The notes: generated by a model from the sequence alone, not told the origin. DNA of 64,000 bases from Citrobacter youngae (GCF_003818115.1 NZ_RPOI01000003.1:124001-188000); one strand, 5' to 3'. Numbered from the stretch's first letter, positions 49,592 to 58,810 are shown. Made by a program: numbers and translations.

Positions 49592-50593
49592 TTACTTTGG
49601 TGTTGCCGCCGTACCCACTCGGGTTACCGGCGAGCTCTGACGATTTTCCCAAAGCACCGTGAGACCACGTTGTAACGCTATAAAAATAAACAATAAAATG
49701 CCAATCGCGATCTTCGTCCACCAGGAACTTAATGTGCCATCAAAATTAATGTAGGTCTGGATCAGCCCTTGGATCGCCACGCCAAATAGCGTACCCAACA
49801 CCGTTCCCACGCCGCCGCTTAGCAGCGTTCCGCCAATCACCACTGAGGCAATCGCATCCAGCTCAACGCCAACGCCCGCCAGCGCATAACCCGCCTGGGT
49901 GTAAATGGAAAACACAATGCCGGCCAGCGTAGCAAGCCCGGTAGACAGCATATAAATGCGGATCGTTGTGCTGCGAGTAGAAATGCCCATCAGGTTAGCA
50001 GAGGTGGCGTTGCCGCCAATGGCGTAAACCTGATTACCAAAGCGCGTACGATGCGCAAGGAAGATGCCAATCACCACCACGCCCAGCATTAACAACCCCA
50101 TCGCGCTCAGGCGACCGCCGCCAGGAATTTTCCATGCCAGGCTTGAGAGCGTGTCATAGATCGGATGGTTAATTGGGATCGACTCTTCAGAGACCAGATA
50201 GCTGACGCCGCGCAGGAAGAACATTCCCGCCAGTGTAACAATGAATGCCGGGATCTTCAGCGCATCAATCAGTAGCCCCATAAACGCGCCAAACGCGCAG
50301 CCCATTGCCAGAATCAAAGGAAACGCCAGCAGTGGCGAAATCCCCCAGTAACCAATCGCCTTTGCTAAAAATACCCCCGTAAAGGCAATCACCGACCCGA
50401 CGGAAAGATCAATCCCCCCGGAGAGAATGACGAAAGTCATGCCCACGGCAATAATCCCTAAAAAAGCGTTATCGGTCAGGATATTGCAAATCACCCGGGT
50501 GGAAGCAAAAGCCGGGAATTGCGTCAGGCAGTAAAGGTAGCCCAGCACAAACACGCCGAGGGTGATCATCAGCGGTAAATTACGTTTTATCAT
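49592..50593 (-). CDS. yjfF: YjfF, galactofuranose ABC importer permease
   Basis: A 333-residue RbsC-type permease with about nine to ten spans. It shows the family signatures GMTFVILSGGIDLSVGSVIAFTGV (about 51-74) and the C-terminal ELDAIASVVIGGTLLSGGVGTVLGTLFG (about 248-275). It works with YtfT, the YtfR ATPase and the YtfQ binding protein to import galactofuranose in E. coli. Its start overlaps the ytfT stop by 14 bp, so they are translationally coupled. It is the last gene of the operon. Confidence 0.96.
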   Translation of the reverse strand: MIKRNLPLMITLGVFVLGYLYCLTQFPAFASTRVICNILTDNAFLGIIAVGMTFVILSGGIDLSVGSVIAFTGVFLAKAIGYWGISPLLAFPLILAMGCAFGAFMGLLIDALKIPAFIVTLAGMFFLRGVSYLVSEESIPINHPIYDTLSSLAWKIPGGGRLSAMGLLMLGVVVIGIFLAHRTRFGNQVYAIGGNATSANLMGISTRSTTIRIYMLSTGLATLAGIVFSIYTQAGYALAGVGVELDAIASVVIGGTLLSGGVGTVLGTLFGVAIQGLIQTYINFDGTLSSWWTKIAIGILLFIFIALQRGLTVLWENRQSSPVTRVGTAATPK

Positions 50594-51602
50594 GACCGCG
50601 CACTCCTTTTATCAGGCTGATAAAGCGTTGTGACTGCACGACCAGCACGCACAACACCACGATGGCTTTGACCACCTGATTCAGTTCCGGCTGGAAGCCC
50701 GACAGCAAAATCCCGGTGTTCATCCCCTGAATGATCAACGCGCCAATTACCGATAGCAGCAGGTTAAAGCGCCCGCCCATCAGCGAGCCACCGCCAATAA
50801 CCACCGCCAGGATGGCATCCAGCTCCAGCCATAATCCGGCGTTATTGGCATCTGCCCCACGAATATCCGCCGTGACGATAATACCGGCGATAGCCGCACA
50901 CAGGCCGCTCAGCACATAAGTGAGCATCACAATGATGCGGGTATTCACCCCGGCGTTTTTCGCCGCACGAATGTTAATGCCCACCGCTTCAATGAACATG
51001 CCCAGCGCCGTTTTACGCGTTAGCAGCCAAAAGGCGACCAGCGTCAGCAGCGCGATAATCACCGGCGTGGGAAACAGTAACAGCGAGCCGCTGCCAAACC
51101 ACGACAGCTCGGGCGAGTTGAAAGTGACGATCTGCCCGGAAGTGATAAGCTGCGCCACTCCACGCCCGGCCACCATCAGGATAAGTGTCGCAACAAACGG
51201 CTGGATCTTGAGGATTGCCACCAGAATCCCGTTCCACAACCCGGCCAGAATGCCGGAGCCTAAGGCGGCAAGCAGCACCACCGGCAAACTGTGCCCGGCC
51301 ACCGTCATCGCCGCGGTGGTCGCCCCTGCAATAGCCATCACCGCGCCAACGGAAAGATCGATGCCGCCAGTGGCAATCACCAGCGTCATACCAATAGCCA
51401 GCAGCGCCACGGGAGCGGCACGGTTGAGAATATCAATCGGGCTGCCGAACAGGCGACCATCCTGCAAAATCACCTGGTAGAAGTGCGGGGCCACCAGGCT
51501 GTCGACCAGCAGCACCAGCAGTAGCGCCACCAGTTGCGGCATACCTTTTGGCCAACGGAACCGTCGTTTCGCGGTGTTGGATTGAGGGAGAGATTGAGGC
51601 AT
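50580..51602 (-). CDS. ytfT: YtfT, galactofuranose ABC importer permease
   Basis: A 340-residue RbsC-type permease, partner of YjfF in a heterodimeric channel. Signatures are LLAIGMTLVIATGGIDLSVGAVMAIAGAT (about 74-102) and LELDAILAVVIGGGSLMGGRFNLLLSVIGA (about 262-291). Several in-frame starts exist. The ATG at 51602 (MPQSLPQSN) is 9 bp from GGAG and fits the E. coli start, while 51608 would be too close. It starts 13 bp after the ytfR stop. Confidence 0.95.
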   Translation of the reverse strand: MPQSLPQSNTAKRRFRWPKGMPQLVALLLVLLVDSLVAPHFYQVILQDGRLFGSPIDILNRAAPVALLAIGMTLVIATGGIDLSVGAVMAIAGATTAAMTVAGHSLPVVLLAALGSGILAGLWNGILVAILKIQPFVATLILMVAGRGVAQLITSGQIVTFNSPELSWFGSGSLLLFPTPVIIALLTLVAFWLLTRKTALGMFIEAVGINIRAAKNAGVNTRIIVMLTYVLSGLCAAIAGIIVTADIRGADANNAGLWLELDAILAVVIGGGSLMGGRFNLLLSVIGALIIQGMNTGILLSGFQPELNQVVKAIVVLCVLVVQSQRFISLIKGVRGHDKT

Positions 51603-51615
51603 CACCATAGTCTCC

Positions 51616-53118
51616 TTAGGCCGCAATGGCATTCATGATCGCCGGTACGGACAGTTCAGCCAGTGGGATCTCGGCTACCTGTTTGCGATCGCGCATAATA
51701 ATGACCCGATCGGCATAACCCACTAACTCTTCCAGTTCGGATGAAATCACCAGCAGCGCCAGACCATCCGCGCACAGCGTTTCGATCAGGCGGATGATCT
51801 CGGCATGCGCGCCGACGTCGATCCCGCGCGTGGGTTCATCGAGGATCAGGAACTGCGGTTTGGTCAGCAACCAGCGCGAGAGCAAAACTTTTTGCTGATT
51901 ACCGCCGGAGAGAAACTCGATCGGCTGTTCAGCGTTGGGGGTACGAATTCCGAGCTGGCGGATAAAACGCTCGGCAATCTCGTTTTGTTCTTTCCGTGGG
52001 ATAGGCCGCAGCCAGCCACGCTGCGCCTGCAGGGCCAGAATGATATTTTCCCGTACCGAAGCGGCGGCAATAATGCCATCCGTTTTGCGATCCTCCGGAC
52101 AGAAGCCGATCCCCAGACACGAAGCCTGATGCGGCGATCGCAAGGTCTGCGGTTTGCCTTTGATCAGCGCACTGCCGCTGTCGGCGGGTTTAATGCCGAA
52201 GATCACCTCGGCCGTTTCCGTTCGCCCGGATCCCAGCAGTCCTGCGAGACCGACGATCTCACCGGGACGCACCTGTAGATCAAACGGCGCGATGGTGCCT
52301 TTTTTGCCAAAGTCGCTAAAGGCCGCCACCGGCTTATCGCTAAGCAATGTGCGTCCCGCACGCTGTAGCGCATGGGTATCCAGTTCGCGACCCAGCATCA
52401 TTTTGACCAGTTCGATCTGTGGCAATTCGCGGGTTTCGCGACAGCCAACGAAGCCGCCGTTACGCAGGACGGTGATGCGATCGCTGACCTGATAAACCTG
52501 ATCGAGAAAATGGGTGACGAAGATCAGGCTGACGCCGCGATCGCGCAGATGACGCATCAGGCCGAACAGCATTTCAACTTCCTGGGTATCGAGGCTGGCG
52601 GTGGGTTCGTCGAGGATCAGCACTTTCGCGGAGAGATCTATTGCCCGACAGATGGCAACTATCTGCTGCATCGCCACGGAAAAGCGGTTCAGCGGCTCGC
52701 GGACGTCGAGGGAAAAACCGTATGACGCCATCAGCTCCGTGGCGCGTTTTTCCATCTGCTTGCGCTGAAGCAGGCCAAAACGCCGCGGCTCACGACCAAT
52801 AAATAAGTTATCGGCAACCGACATATTGGGCAGCAGGTTCACTTCCTGGTACACGGTGCCAATCCCCAGTTGCTGGGCATGGGCGGTATTTTTGGGGGAG
52901 ATCGGTTGGCCTTCGAGCCAGATAGTGCCGCGATCTGCATGGTAAACGCCGGTCAGCGCTTTGATGAGCGTCGATTTGCCGGCTCCGTTTTCCCCCAGCA
53001 GCGCCATAATCTCGCCCCGACGCAGACTGAAATCCACGTTATCCAGTGCTTTGACGCCGGGAAAAAATTTACTTAATCCTTCGGTGCGGAGGATCTCCTG
53101 ATGTTGGTCGGTGGTCAT
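51616..53118 (-). CDS. ytfR: YtfR, galactofuranose ABC importer ATPase
   Basis: A 500-residue double ATPase. The first half carries Walker A GENGAGKSTLIK (about 37-48), and LILDEPTASLD in the Walker B region (about 162). The second half has a degenerate P-loop (GLAGLLGSGRTE), an intact signature LSGGNQQKVLLSRWL (about 404-418) and LILDEPTRGIDVG. This asymmetry is normal for RbsA-type sugar ATPases. The ATG at 53118 (MTTDQHQEIL) behind GGAGG is chosen over an upstream in-frame ATG that lies in REP sequence. Confidence 0.96.
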   Translation of the reverse strand: MTTDQHQEILRTEGLSKFFPGVKALDNVDFSLRRGEIMALLGENGAGKSTLIKALTGVYHADRGTIWLEGQPISPKNTAHAQQLGIGTVYQEVNLLPNMSVADNLFIGREPRRFGLLQRKQMEKRATELMASYGFSLDVREPLNRFSVAMQQIVAICRAIDLSAKVLILDEPTASLDTQEVEMLFGLMRHLRDRGVSLIFVTHFLDQVYQVSDRITVLRNGGFVGCRETRELPQIELVKMMLGRELDTHALQRAGRTLLSDKPVAAFSDFGKKGTIAPFDLQVRPGEIVGLAGLLGSGRTETAEVIFGIKPADSGSALIKGKPQTLRSPHQASCLGIGFCPEDRKTDGIIAAASVRENIILALQAQRGWLRPIPRKEQNEIAERFIRQLGIRTPNAEQPIEFLSGGNQQKVLLSRWLLTKPQFLILDEPTRGIDVGAHAEIIRLIETLCADGLALLVISSELEELVGYADRVIIMRDRKQVAEIPLAELSVPAIMNAIAA

Positions 53119-53150
53119 GGTATTCCTCCGGAACGAAATCACGGCGTTTC

Positions 53151-53221
53151 GTAGGCCTGATAAGCGCAGCGCCATCAGGCAATAAATGCCGGATGGCGGC
53201 GTAACGCCTTATCCGGCCTAC
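53151..53221. repeat. BIME (two REP units) between ytfQ and ytfR
   Basis: GTAGGCCTGATAAGCGCAGC...CATCAGGCA (53151-53181) and TGCCGGATGGCGGCGTAACGCC...CCGGCCTAC (53187-53221) in opposite orientation. Placed after the binding-protein gene, this hairpin probably protects the ytfQ part of the message, giving excess binding protein over the membrane parts. Confidence 0.88.
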
Positions 53222-53239
53222 GGAAGACCGACAGCAAAA

Positions 53240-54196
53240 CTAGTAGCCCATGTTTTTCTTCTTCTCTAACTCTTCTTTCGCCGTATCCGGCAGATAGAGG
53301 ATAGATTTGGTAATGGTCAGCTTCTCAGGCATCGTGCCGTCTTTCTTGAATTTCTCCAGCGCATCGAATGCCGGCCCTGCCATATTTGGCGTCAGTTCGA
53401 CGCTGGCGTTGGCTTCGCCATCAATCATCGCTTTATAGATATCCGGTACGCCGTCGATTGAACCGGTCAGAATATCTTTGCCCGGCTTCAGACCCGCTTC
53501 TTTGATCGCCTGGATAGCCCCGATCACCATGTCATCGTTGTGAGCGTAAACCATGCAGATGTTCTTGCCGTTGTTTTCAGCTTTGATAAAGCTCTCCATC
53601 ACTTCTTTGCCTTTGCTGCGGGTGAAGTCCCCGGACTGAGAGCGAATAATTTTGATGTTTGGCGCGCTGGCGATGGCTTCGGCAAAACCTTTTTTACGGT
53701 CAATCGCCACGCTGGCCCCGACGGTCCCTTGCAGCTCAACGACGTTACACGGTTTGCCGTTCACCTCTTTAATCAGCCAGTCGCCGATTAATTTACCTTC
53801 CAGCACGTTATTGGCGGTAACGGTGGTCATATAGAGAGATTTGTCTTTTACATCGATGGAACGATCGAGCAAAAAGACCGGAATGTTGGCATCTTTCGCT
53901 TCTTTTAACACCGGCTCCCAACCCGTTGCCACGACCGGCGCAATGAAGATGGCATCCACGCCCTGCGCAACAAATGAGCGTACGGCTTTAATCTGGTTTT
54001 CCTGTTTTTGCTGGCCGTCAGCGATTTTCAGCGTAATACCTCGCTTTTCGGCCTCGCTTTTCGCCACATTGGTTTCCGCCGCGCGCCAGCCGGATTCAGA
54101 GCCAACCTGCGAAAATCCTACGGTTAAAGGGGCTGCCAATGCCATAGACGACATGGCTGTCGAAACTGCTGTGACTAAAAGTAAGCGCTTCCACAT
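53240..54196 (-). CDS. ytfQ: YtfQ, periplasmic galactofuranose-binding protein
   Basis: A 318-residue sugar-binding protein of the RbsB type. A 21-residue signal peptide ends SSMALA before APLTVGFSQVGSESGWRAAE. Ligand-side residues include FSQVGSESGWR near the mature N-terminus, LDRSIDVKD (about 109-117), YAHNDDMVIGAI (about 218-229) and GSIDGVPD. E. coli YtfQ binds galactofuranose and galactopyranose. It is the first gene of ytfQRT-yjfF and is divergent from ppa. A perfect inverted repeat overlaps its probable -35 region. Confidence 0.97.
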   Translation of the reverse strand: MWKRLLLVTAVSTAMSSMALAAPLTVGFSQVGSESGWRAAETNVAKSEAEKRGITLKIADGQQKQENQIKAVRSFVAQGVDAIFIAPVVATGWEPVLKEAKDANIPVFLLDRSIDVKDKSLYMTTVTANNVLEGKLIGDWLIKEVNGKPCNVVELQGTVGASVAIDRKKGFAEAIASAPNIKIIRSQSGDFTRSKGKEVMESFIKAENNGKNICMVYAHNDDMVIGAIQAIKEAGLKPGKDILTGSIDGVPDIYKAMIDGEANASVELTPNMAGPAFDALEKFKKDGTMPEKLTITKSILYLPDTAKEELEKKKNMGY

Positions 54197-54247
54197 AAGT
54201 GCGTCCTCGTAGGGGGATTATTGTTGGTTAATAAACAGTCGCGAAAA

Positions 54248-54286
54248 AACTATAGACAATTGAGCATGTAACGAATTGCGTTACAT
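54248..54286 (-). promoter_or_regulatory. ytfQ promoter with a perfect inverted repeat
   Basis: On the minus strand TATAGT (54253-54248) is a likely -10 box. Just upstream, ATGTAACG-AATTG-CGTTACAT (54266-54286) is a perfect 8-bp inverted repeat with a 5-bp spacer placed over the -35 region. It looks like an operator but does not fit the contiguous GalR/GalS consensus. Confidence 0.65.
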
Positions 54287-54457
54287 CACACTTCAAAAAA
54301 GTAAATAAAACGTTAATCACAACTTTGTAATCGCTTTCATATCACTATGAAAAATGCGGCTGAAGATATGGATTTTTCTGTCACAAAAGAGAAGGGAAAA
54401 GAAGAAAATGTGCGCCGCGAAATCGAAAACAAGCGGAGACATTCGGCGCGAGTTGGC

Positions 54458-54463
54458 TATAAT
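54458..54463 (+). promoter_or_regulatory. ppa promoter -10 element
   Basis: TATAAT within GAGTTGGCTATAATACCC, 42 bp before the ppa start. It is a consensus -10 for a highly expressed housekeeping gene. The rest of the 54287-54505 spacer is AT-rich with no gene. Confidence 0.75.
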
Positions 54464-54505
54464 ACCCGCCACTTGTTTGCCATAGCTTATTTAAAGGAAA
54501 CAGAC

Positions 54506-55033
54506 ATGAGCTTACTCAACGTCCCTGCCGGTAAAGATCTGCCGGAAGATATCTACGTTGTTATCGAGATCCCTGCAAACGCAGATCCGATCAAATACGA
54601 AGTTGACAAAGAGAGCGGCGCCCTGTTCGTTGACCGCTTCATGTCCACCGCGATGTTCTATCCGTGCAACTACGGTTACATCAACCACACCCTGTCTCTG
54701 GATGGTGATCCGGTAGACGTTCTGGTCCCGACTCCGTATCCGCTGGAGCCAGGTTCAGTGATCCGCTGCCGTCCGGTTGGCGTACTGAAAATGACCGACG
54801 AATCCGGCGAAGATGCAAAACTGGTTGCGGTACCGCACACCAAACTGAGCAAAGAATACGATCACATTAAAGATGTGACCGACCTGCCGGACCTGCTGAA
54901 AGCGCAGATCACCCACTTCTTCGAGCACTACAAAGACCTCGAAGCAGGCAAATGGGTAAAAGTTGACGGTTGGGACAACGCTGAAGCCGCTAAAGCTGAA
55001 ATCGTTGCTTCCTTCGAGCGCGCGAAGAAGTAA
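54506..55033 (+). CDS. ppa: Ppa, inorganic pyrophosphatase
   Basis: A 175-residue family I pyrophosphatase, essential for driving pyrophosphate-releasing biosynthetic reactions. The metal-binding core [17 protein letters not shown] (about 64-80) and the substrate residues in [22 protein letters not shown] are identical to E. coli. The product ends ERAKK, one residue shorter than E. coli. The upstream open frame to 54347 has no family match; the ATG at 54506 behind AAAGGAA is correct. A terminator hairpin follows. Confidence 0.98.
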   Translation: MSLLNVPAGKDLPEDIYVVIEIPANADPIKYEVDKESGALFVDRFMSTAMFYPCNYGYINHTLSLDGDPVDVLVPTPYPLEPGSVIRCRPVGVLKMTDESGEDAKLVAVPHTKLSKEYDHIKDVTDLPDLLKAQITHFFEHYKDLEAGKWVKVDGWDNAEAAKAEIVASFERAKK

Positions 55034-55046
55034 GTTCGCCTGCTCT

Positions 55047-55089
55047 GAAAACCCTGAACACCAGCCTCTGGTTAGTAAGGGTTTTTTTA
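55047..55089 (+). terminator. Rho-independent terminator of ppa
   Basis: AAAACCCT...AGGGTTTTTTT with an inner ACCAG...CTGGT helix forms a stem ending in seven T residues. Confidence 0.82.
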
Positions 55090-55185
55090 TGCCTGTGCTT
55101 TTCCTCCCTTTATTTTCCCGGTATCCCGCTGGTTTCTTTTTGACCTACCAGATTGGGTAGTCACATTTCATTTATCTTAATTGCG

Positions 55186-55204
55186 AATGAGATTAGATCT
55201 CATT
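55186..55204. promoter_or_regulatory. Fur-like inverted repeat upstream of the YncE-like gene
   Basis: AATGAGAT-TAG-ATCTCATT is a perfect 8-bp inverted repeat followed by ATCATTCG. It resembles overlapping Fur boxes (about 12 of 19 positions when aligned over 55190-55208) and stands 39 bp before the first gene of a TonB-receptor pair. Confidence 0.7.
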
Positions 55205-55242
55205 ATCATTCGAAGCATGTAAATAAATGTGAATAAAAGTCA

Positions 55243-56313
55243 ATGAACCTCCACACTGTGAAGTCCCTGAAACGCTATTCCTGCGTGGCGCTCGCCACAT
55301 CACTGTTATTTACCAGCCTGCCCAGCGTGGCGCAGATGCTACCTGAGAAAGATTTTCTGACCCACGACGTCGGGAACGGCGTGTATGAACTAGCGGTTGA
55401 TAGTCAGCAGAACACGCTCTTTGCCGCCTCGTCTCCGTCGTTTGATAAAGACAAAACCCGCGGGCTTATCTACAAACTCGATCTGGAAAAACTCACAACC
55501 ACCGAAGTCATCGACACCAGCCGTCGTGCCTTTGCCACCGCGCTGGACGAAGAAAATCAGGTGCTATATGTGGGCAACACGCTGGAAGGTTCGGTAACGC
55601 TAATTGATACCCGCAGCGGTAAAGAGTTGGCGATACTGCAACTGAGCGAAACCAAAAATCCAAAGGAAATCGTCCATACGCGTGAAATGGTGCTCGATAA
55701 GCAGCATCACCGTCTGTACGTTTCCGGCGTGGCTGAAAAAGGCATTGTCTGGGTAGTGGATACGCAAAAGCGCGAAAAAATCGCCACCATTGAAAATATG
55801 GGTCAGTATCCGACCGGTATGGCGGTGGATGCAAATAAGAACCGCCTGTATGTGGTGAATGGCAGAAACGAGCTGATTACGCTGGACACCAGCAGCCACA
55901 AAATCATTAGCCGCTTTTCCATTGAACCCACTAAAAAACATTTCTTCCTGAATATTGCGCTGGATGCAAAAAATAACCGCGCGTTCCTGACCGATCCGGA
56001 TTTAGCAGATGTTTTGGTTGTCGATATTAATACTGGCAAAGTTATTGCGCCAATTAAGGTCATTAACTCTTTGGCAGTTATATATAACGAAAAACGCCAG
56101 GAAGTGTATATCACCCACCGCAATGCAAAGCGCATCAGCATTGTGGACAGCAAGACTTATCAGGTAAAACAAAGTATTGAAACCACTGCGTTACCTAACA
56201 GCCTTGCACTTTCTCAGGACGCTAACACCTTGTATGTCAGCGTAAAACAGCCGGAAGAAATGATTGGCGTAAAGCCCGATTACGTGCTGAAAATCGATCT
56301 CTCTAAATATTAA
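55243..56313 (+). CDS. YncE-like periplasmic beta-propeller protein
   Basis: A 356-residue secreted seven-bladed propeller protein similar to E. coli YncE. A signal peptide of about 30 residues ends LPSVAQ. Repeating YVTN-type blades follow (NTLFAASSPSF; NQVLYVGNTLEGSVTLIDTRSGKEL; HRLYVSGVAEKGIVWVVDTQ; NRLYVVNGRNELITLDTSS; NRAFLTDPDLADVLVVDINTGK; EVYITHRNAKRISIVDSK; NTLYVSVKQPE). E. coli YncE is iron-regulated and lies next to the TonB-dependent receptor gene yncD. The same partnership is seen here with the receptor gene that follows. The role of the family is unresolved, with DNA binding and iron uptake suggested. Confidence 0.88.
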   Translation: MNLHTVKSLKRYSCVALATSLLFTSLPSVAQMLPEKDFLTHDVGNGVYELAVDSQQNTLFAASSPSFDKDKTRGLIYKLDLEKLTTTEVIDTSRRAFATALDEENQVLYVGNTLEGSVTLIDTRSGKELAILQLSETKNPKEIVHTREMVLDKQHHRLYVSGVAEKGIVWVVDTQKREKIATIENMGQYPTGMAVDANKNRLYVVNGRNELITLDTSSHKIISRFSIEPTKKHFFLNIALDAKNNRAFLTDPDLADVLVVDINTGKVIAPIKVINSLAVIYNEKRQEVYITHRNAKRISIVDSKTYQVKQSIETTALPNSLALSQDANTLYVSVKQPEEMIGVKPDYVLKIDLSKY

Positions 56314-56332
56314 TAATTAAAAACGCTTCTTA

Positions 56333-56380
56333 CACCTTGCAGCTTTTCCGGGCTGCAAGGTGATGCTTTTGTTTTTTTAC
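56333..56380 (+). terminator. Strong hairpin between the YncE-like and receptor genes
   Basis: An 11-bp perfect stem CACCTTGCAGC / GCTGCAAGGTG (56333-56343 and 56352-56362) is followed by TTTTGTTTTTTTAC. It should cause partial termination, so receptor expression would need readthrough or its own promoter. Confidence 0.85.
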
Positions 56381-56399
56381 TTTTCAGGTGTCTTATATT

Positions 56400-58409
56400 A
56401 TGAAAACGCGTCAACTTATTACGCTGACAGGGATCGTTGCATTCTCTGGCGGGGTTATTTTCCCCACTCAGGCAGAAGAACTCACCGAAACCTCACGCAA
56501 TAATGAAGATGAAATGGTGATCACCGCATCCGGGTTCTCGCAGCAAAAGCGCGAAGCGCCGGCCACCATTTCAGTTATCGATCGTAAAACGCTGGATATT
56601 CAGCCGGACCGTAGCATTGGTGAAGCGATTAAAAACCTTCCTGGCGTCTCGGTTACCAACAGCAGCGGCATGAATGCGGGCAGCATTATGATCCGCGGTA
56701 TGGACCCGTCCTATACCGCTTTTATGGTCAACAGCGTCAAACAAAATACCGGTGAGTCGCGCCCCTACGGCCATGATATCGGTACTGAAGCCAACTTCTT
56801 ACCGCCAATGGAGGCCATTGAGCGTATCGAAGTTATCCGCGGGCCAATGTCCTCGCTGTACGGCTCAGATGCCATCGGCGGTGTGGTCAACGTGATTACC
56901 AAAAAGCCGTACGGCGCGAAAGACTGGACGACGGCGATTGCGGCGAATACCTGGCTTCAGGAACACCAGTATTTGGGTAATACCAGCCAGATGAATCTGT
57001 TTACCATGGGGCCGATTGTGCCAGATGTTCTCGGCCTTAGCGTAGCGGCCGACTGGCTCGACCGTCGCGATGACGATCGCAATGACTATTTCGGCAAACA
57101 CAACCGTAAATCCGTTGATATGACGCTGGGCCTGGCCGCCAGCGAAAACAACCTGTTCGACCTCAACGTTGTCACCGGCGAGCAGGAGAAAAATCGCACT
57201 CAGAAACGCGGCGCGCCATGGTCATGGCTGTTCGATCGTAACGCCGCCACCCTGACACATACCGGCTGGTATGCAGATGACACCATCGCGACGACCAACT
57301 ACATCAACTACGAAAAGGGCCGCTCAAAATACGTTTATGACGGTCAGTCCCCGCAGTATGTGCAGATGGAAAACTATGTCGCTAATTCGCAAACCACGTT
57401 TACACTCGACAACCATAAACTGACCATCGGGGCGAATTTTACCCGCGAAGAGTTAAATGACCGCTTTGATGTGGCTAACAAAACGCTGCCCGGCTCAGAG
57501 CCGGTAACCAAAATCAGCCGCAACGGCTGGGCGCTGTTTGCTGAAGATGGCTGGAGTATTGACGATTTCATCCTGACCACTTCGGCGCGTATGGATCAGG
57601 ACGATAACTTTGGTACACATATTACGCCAAAAATGTACGGCAACTGGGCCTTCAGCGATGCCTGGGCGCTAAAGGGCGGTATTTCGGCAGGATATAAAAA
57701 ACCGGAGCTACGCGCGACCTCCAGCAACTTCGTCACCCCTTACGGCTCAACCGTGCCTTATCCCTTCCTGACGGTAGGTAATGACGACCTGAAACCAGAG
57801 AAAAGCGTTAACTCTGAACTGGGCCTCTACTGGACAGGCGATGCGCTGGCGCTGGATAGCACGGTCTTCTATACCCAGTTCAAAGACAAAATCGCTGAAC
57901 AAACCATTTGTGAAACCACGGCGACAAACCAGTGCTCGGTGAATGGCTACAAAGCAGATTCCGTCAGTAAATACTTTAACGTCAGTGAGGCAGACGTATA
58001 CGGCATTGAGCTGAATGCCGACTGGCAAATTAGCGCCGACCTCAAAGCCAACGCTAACTACACCTGGAACCACAGCGAGCAGAAAAGCGGCGCCAATAAA
58101 GGCTACGCGCTAAACGACTACCCGCGTCATATGGCGAATCTGTCGCTGACCTGGGCGGCGACACAGAGTCTCGACGTGTGGAGTACGGTGAACTATCGCA
58201 GCAGTAACCGCAACAGTGGTAATAACTACAAATACGATGACTACACAATGGTTGATGTGGGCGTACGTTATCAGCTCAATAAGCACACGCAGTTGATGGC
58301 AGGGGTCTACAACGTGCTGGATGAGGATCCGAAGCTGACTACCGCGTGGAATGAATCCGCGCAGGTGGAAGGCCGTCGCTATAATCTCGGCGCGCGCGTA
58401 GAGTTTTAA
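56400..58409 (+). CDS. TonB-dependent outer-membrane receptor (siderophore type)
   Basis: A 669-residue outer-membrane receptor. The signal peptide ends FPTQA before EELTE. A TonB box is visible as DEMVITASG (about 42-50 of the precursor). The plug domain includes SIGEAIKNLPGVSVTNSSG, SIMIRGMDPSYTAFMVNSVKQNTGESR and IERIEVIRGPMSSLYGSDAIGGVVNVITKKP. The barrel ends with YNLGARVEF, a typical terminal Phe strand. It is most like CirA/FepA-type receptors for ferric catecholates. The substrate cannot be fixed from sequence. The ATG at 56400 (MKTRQLITL) is preferred to one at 56388. Confidence 0.9.
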   Translation: MKTRQLITLTGIVAFSGGVIFPTQAEELTETSRNNEDEMVITASGFSQQKREAPATISVIDRKTLDIQPDRSIGEAIKNLPGVSVTNSSGMNAGSIMIRGMDPSYTAFMVNSVKQNTGESRPYGHDIGTEANFLPPMEAIERIEVIRGPMSSLYGSDAIGGVVNVITKKPYGAKDWTTAIAANTWLQEHQYLGNTSQMNLFTMGPIVPDVLGLSVAADWLDRRDDDRNDYFGKHNRKSVDMTLGLAASENNLFDLNVVTGEQEKNRTQKRGAPWSWLFDRNAATLTHTGWYADDTIATTNYINYEKGRSKYVYDGQSPQYVQMENYVANSQTTFTLDNHKLTIGANFTREELNDRFDVANKTLPGSEPVTKISRNGWALFAEDGWSIDDFILTTSARMDQDDNFGTHITPKMYGNWAFSDAWALKGGISAGYKKPELRATSSNFVTPYGSTVPYPFLTVGNDDLKPEKSVNSELGLYWTGDALALDSTVFYTQFKDKIAEQTICETTATNQCSVNGYKADSVSKYFNVSEADVYGIELNADWQISADLKANANYTWNHSEQKSGANKGYALNDYPRHMANLSLTWAATQSLDVWSTVNYRSSNRNSGNNYKYDDYTMVDVGVRYQLNKHTQLMAGVYNVLDEDPKLTTAWNESAQVEGRRYNLGARVEF

Positions 58410-58418
58410 GCCTTAAAT

Positions 58419-58448
58419 AAACAACGCCACCCGAAGGCGGCGTTGTTT
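58419..58448. terminator. Bidirectional terminator after the TonB receptor
   Basis: A 10-bp stem AAACAACGCC / GGCGTTGTTT with a 10-nt loop, between the convergent receptor and ytfP genes. T and A runs on either side fit termination from both directions. Confidence 0.88.
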
Positions 58449-58465
58449 ATTCTCGTAGCGATATA

Positions 58466-58810
58466 TCAGTACTGGTCTCGGTCTAACCAGTTACCGCTTT
58501 CAATCAGCGTTAATCCCTCGACTGAACGTTGGTACACGTACATCCATGCACTTCCGTACGGCGTCTGAATTAACTGGCGTGCATATTCGCCACCTCGCGT
58601 ACGCAGAGCGTCAAGCTCTGCCAGCGTGGCGTTGTCAATACGATAAACTTCCCCGTGTACCGTTCCGTTCCCCGGAACTGCGCCTGGATAGTGGCCCAGG
58701 CTGTACAACTGGTAGTTGTCGATACTGAAATTTCCCAGCAACAGGGCATTGGTCATCCAGTGGCTGTTGCCTTGTTTGGTTCGTAAACTGCCGTAGACAA
58801 ATATTCGCAT
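58466..58810 (-). CDS. ytfP: YtfP, gamma-glutamylcyclotransferase-like protein
   Basis: A 114-residue AIG2/GGCT-fold protein. The N-terminal phosphate-loop-like motif is FVYGSLRTKQGNSHWM (residues 4-19), with a conserved acidic residue in RIDNATLAELDALRTRGGEYARQ (catalytic Glu region). Family members cyclise gamma-glutamyl amines, but the E. coli protein has no proven substrate. It lies 2 bp after the tamB stop and, as in E. coli, is probably co-expressed with tamAB. Confidence 0.94.
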   Translation of the reverse strand: MRIFVYGSLRTKQGNSHWMTNALLLGNFSIDNYQLYSLGHYPGAVPGNGTVHGEVYRIDNATLAELDALRTRGGEYARQLIQTPYGSAWMYVYQRSVEGLTLIESGNWLDRDQY

